5,918 nt of DNA from Lachnospiraceae bacterium UBA3732 (GTDB taxonomy: Bacteria; Bacillota; Clostridia; Lachnospirales; Lachnospiraceae): contig DFHD01000062.1 in assembly GCA_002372545.1 (NCBI GenBank), positions 1 to 5,918 on the forward strand, in the 5' to 3' direction. Positions 5,308 through 5,918 of the stretch are shown here, in pieces (the stretch's first letter is position 1; each line of letters starts with the position of its first letter). A program made the position numbers and the translations under genes. The notes beneath the pieces were generated by a model. That model ran no database searches. It had not been told where the DNA came from and saw nothing but the letters and a program-made list of their open reading frames with translations.

Positions 5308-5879
5308 ACCTTTTCCTCCCATACAGCGCCGTCCTTATCATTCTCCAGATAGCGGCCCTCTCCGTAGAGCTTAAAGCTGGAAACAATATTGGAAAGACCG
5401 GAAACCAGAAGTACGATTCCGACAACGATCACAACCCAGTTTGCCACAAGATGGGGAACGAATACCAGCAGGATACCTACCGCCAGAGAGAACATATCGA
5501 TACTGAGGTAGAATTTGAAGCTCTTCACTTCACTCTTTACCTTATATGCATCCATCAAACGGATAACAGCGTGGATCAGGATCAGTACGCCAATGACTTT
5601 CAGGATCATGCCGGCTACCATGCCCGGCGCGGCAATGGAAATAATACCCAGAACCACAAGGCAGACCGCCAGCCCCGCCATGATCGGAGTAAATGTAGCC
5701 ATCAGCGAACAGCCGATAAAGGCGCCTACCACCACAAGCACAATTCCCACAAGCTTACCTGTTGCCGATATGGCACTGCCGGGGAAAAGCACAAACAAAA
5801 GTCCGATCACGACCATGACCACCGGCATGACCAGAGCTTTCCCTTCCTTCTGAAAAAAAGTCCGGATTTTTTCCTTCAT
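5304..5879 (-). CDS. DUF308 / HdeD-like six-helix membrane protein
   Basis: This 191-residue integral membrane protein has six hydrophobic helices near residues 16-33, 41-58, 66-82, 88-108, 124-142 and 146-166. They are paired by short glycine- and proline-containing turns (for example FPGSA at 32-36 and AAPGM at 83-87). The repeated hairpin pattern is typical of the DUF308/HdeD family, whose E. coli member is linked to acid resistance; the role in clostridia is unknown. A charged cytosolic tail (about 170-191) ends in acidic residues. AGGAGG (complement of 5888-5893) lies 8 nt before the ATG. Its stop TGA overlaps the ispF start by ATGA, showing co-translation. It is the first gene of this operon visible here; the operon promoter must lie in or beyond the last 39 bases. 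Confidence 0.88.
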   Translation of the reverse strand: MKEKIRTFFQKEGKALVMPVVMVVIGLLFVLFPGSAISATGKLVGIVLVVVGAFIGCSLMATFTPIMAGLAVCLVVLGIISIAAPGMVAGMILKVIGVLILIHAVIRLMDAYKVKSEVKSFKFYLSIDMFSLAVGILLVFVPHLVANWVVIVVGIVLLVSGLSNIVSSFKLYGEGRYLENDKDGAVWEEKV

Positions 5880-5918
5880 GATAAGTTCCTCCTTCTGATT
5901 CCTGTCTGTTCCTCTTCA
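5880..5918 (-). promoter_or_regulatory. Ribosome binding site and leader of the DUF308 gene
   Basis: The window edge holds a clear AGGAGG (5893-5888 on the minus strand) before the DUF308 start. No -10/-35 pair is visible in the remaining bases, so the gene may be internal to a longer operon or have its promoter outside the window. Confidence 0.6.

Noticed and set aside
5308..5322. Longer ispF start at 5322
   Set aside because: It uses the Shine-Dalgarno sequence as coding sequence; the internal ATG at 5307 has that site at 7 nt, matches the family N-terminus and forms the ATGA overlap.

Overview
The window looks like chromosomal DNA from a Gram-positive anaerobe of the Clostridia, most likely Lachnospiraceae-like. 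The grounds are moderate GC, strong AGGAGG-type ribosome binding sites, a CIRCE (HrcA) operator, the MEP isoprenoid gene ispF, a QueH-type queuosine enzyme, and a small membrane protein resembling DUF6106, which I associate with that group. This is inference from gene content, not a taxonomic test.

Left end (1-1160): a CIRCE operator at 71-97 lies in a divergent control region. Two promoters point away from each other and appear to share one self-complementary -35 hexamer (TTGCAA, 125-130). The leftward promoter runs straight into CIRCE, so its heat-shock gene should lie just outside the window; groES is the best guess. The rightward promoter serves a CPBP-family intramembrane metalloprotease (206-1123).

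Middle (1161-3791): hslO, encoding the redox-activated chaperone Hsp33 (minus strand), converges on the protease gene. A 320-bp divergent region carries about three copies of a degenerate ~60-bp repeat and separates hslO from an alpha/beta hydrolase gene (plus strand). The hydrolase gene then overlaps tail-to-tail by 113 bp with queH (epoxyqueuosine reductase, minus strand).

Right (3792-5918): a near-consensus promoter drives a 77-codon gene of unknown function, followed by a long perfect hairpin that is probably its terminator. A tightly packed minus-strand operon closes the window. In transcription order it is a DUF308/HdeD-like membrane protein, ispF, and a DUF6106-like membrane protein, with an ATGA overlap at the first junction and a 2-nt gap plus TTG start at the second.

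The left half leans towards proteostasis and stress (CIRCE, membrane protease, Hsp33). The right half is housekeeping metabolism (queuosine, isoprenoids) mixed with small uncharacterised proteins. I see no mobile element, tRNA, rRNA or CRISPR array. The most interesting signals are the CIRCE/shared -35 divergent promoter, the ~60-bp repeat cluster and the overlapping hydrolase/queH 3' ends.
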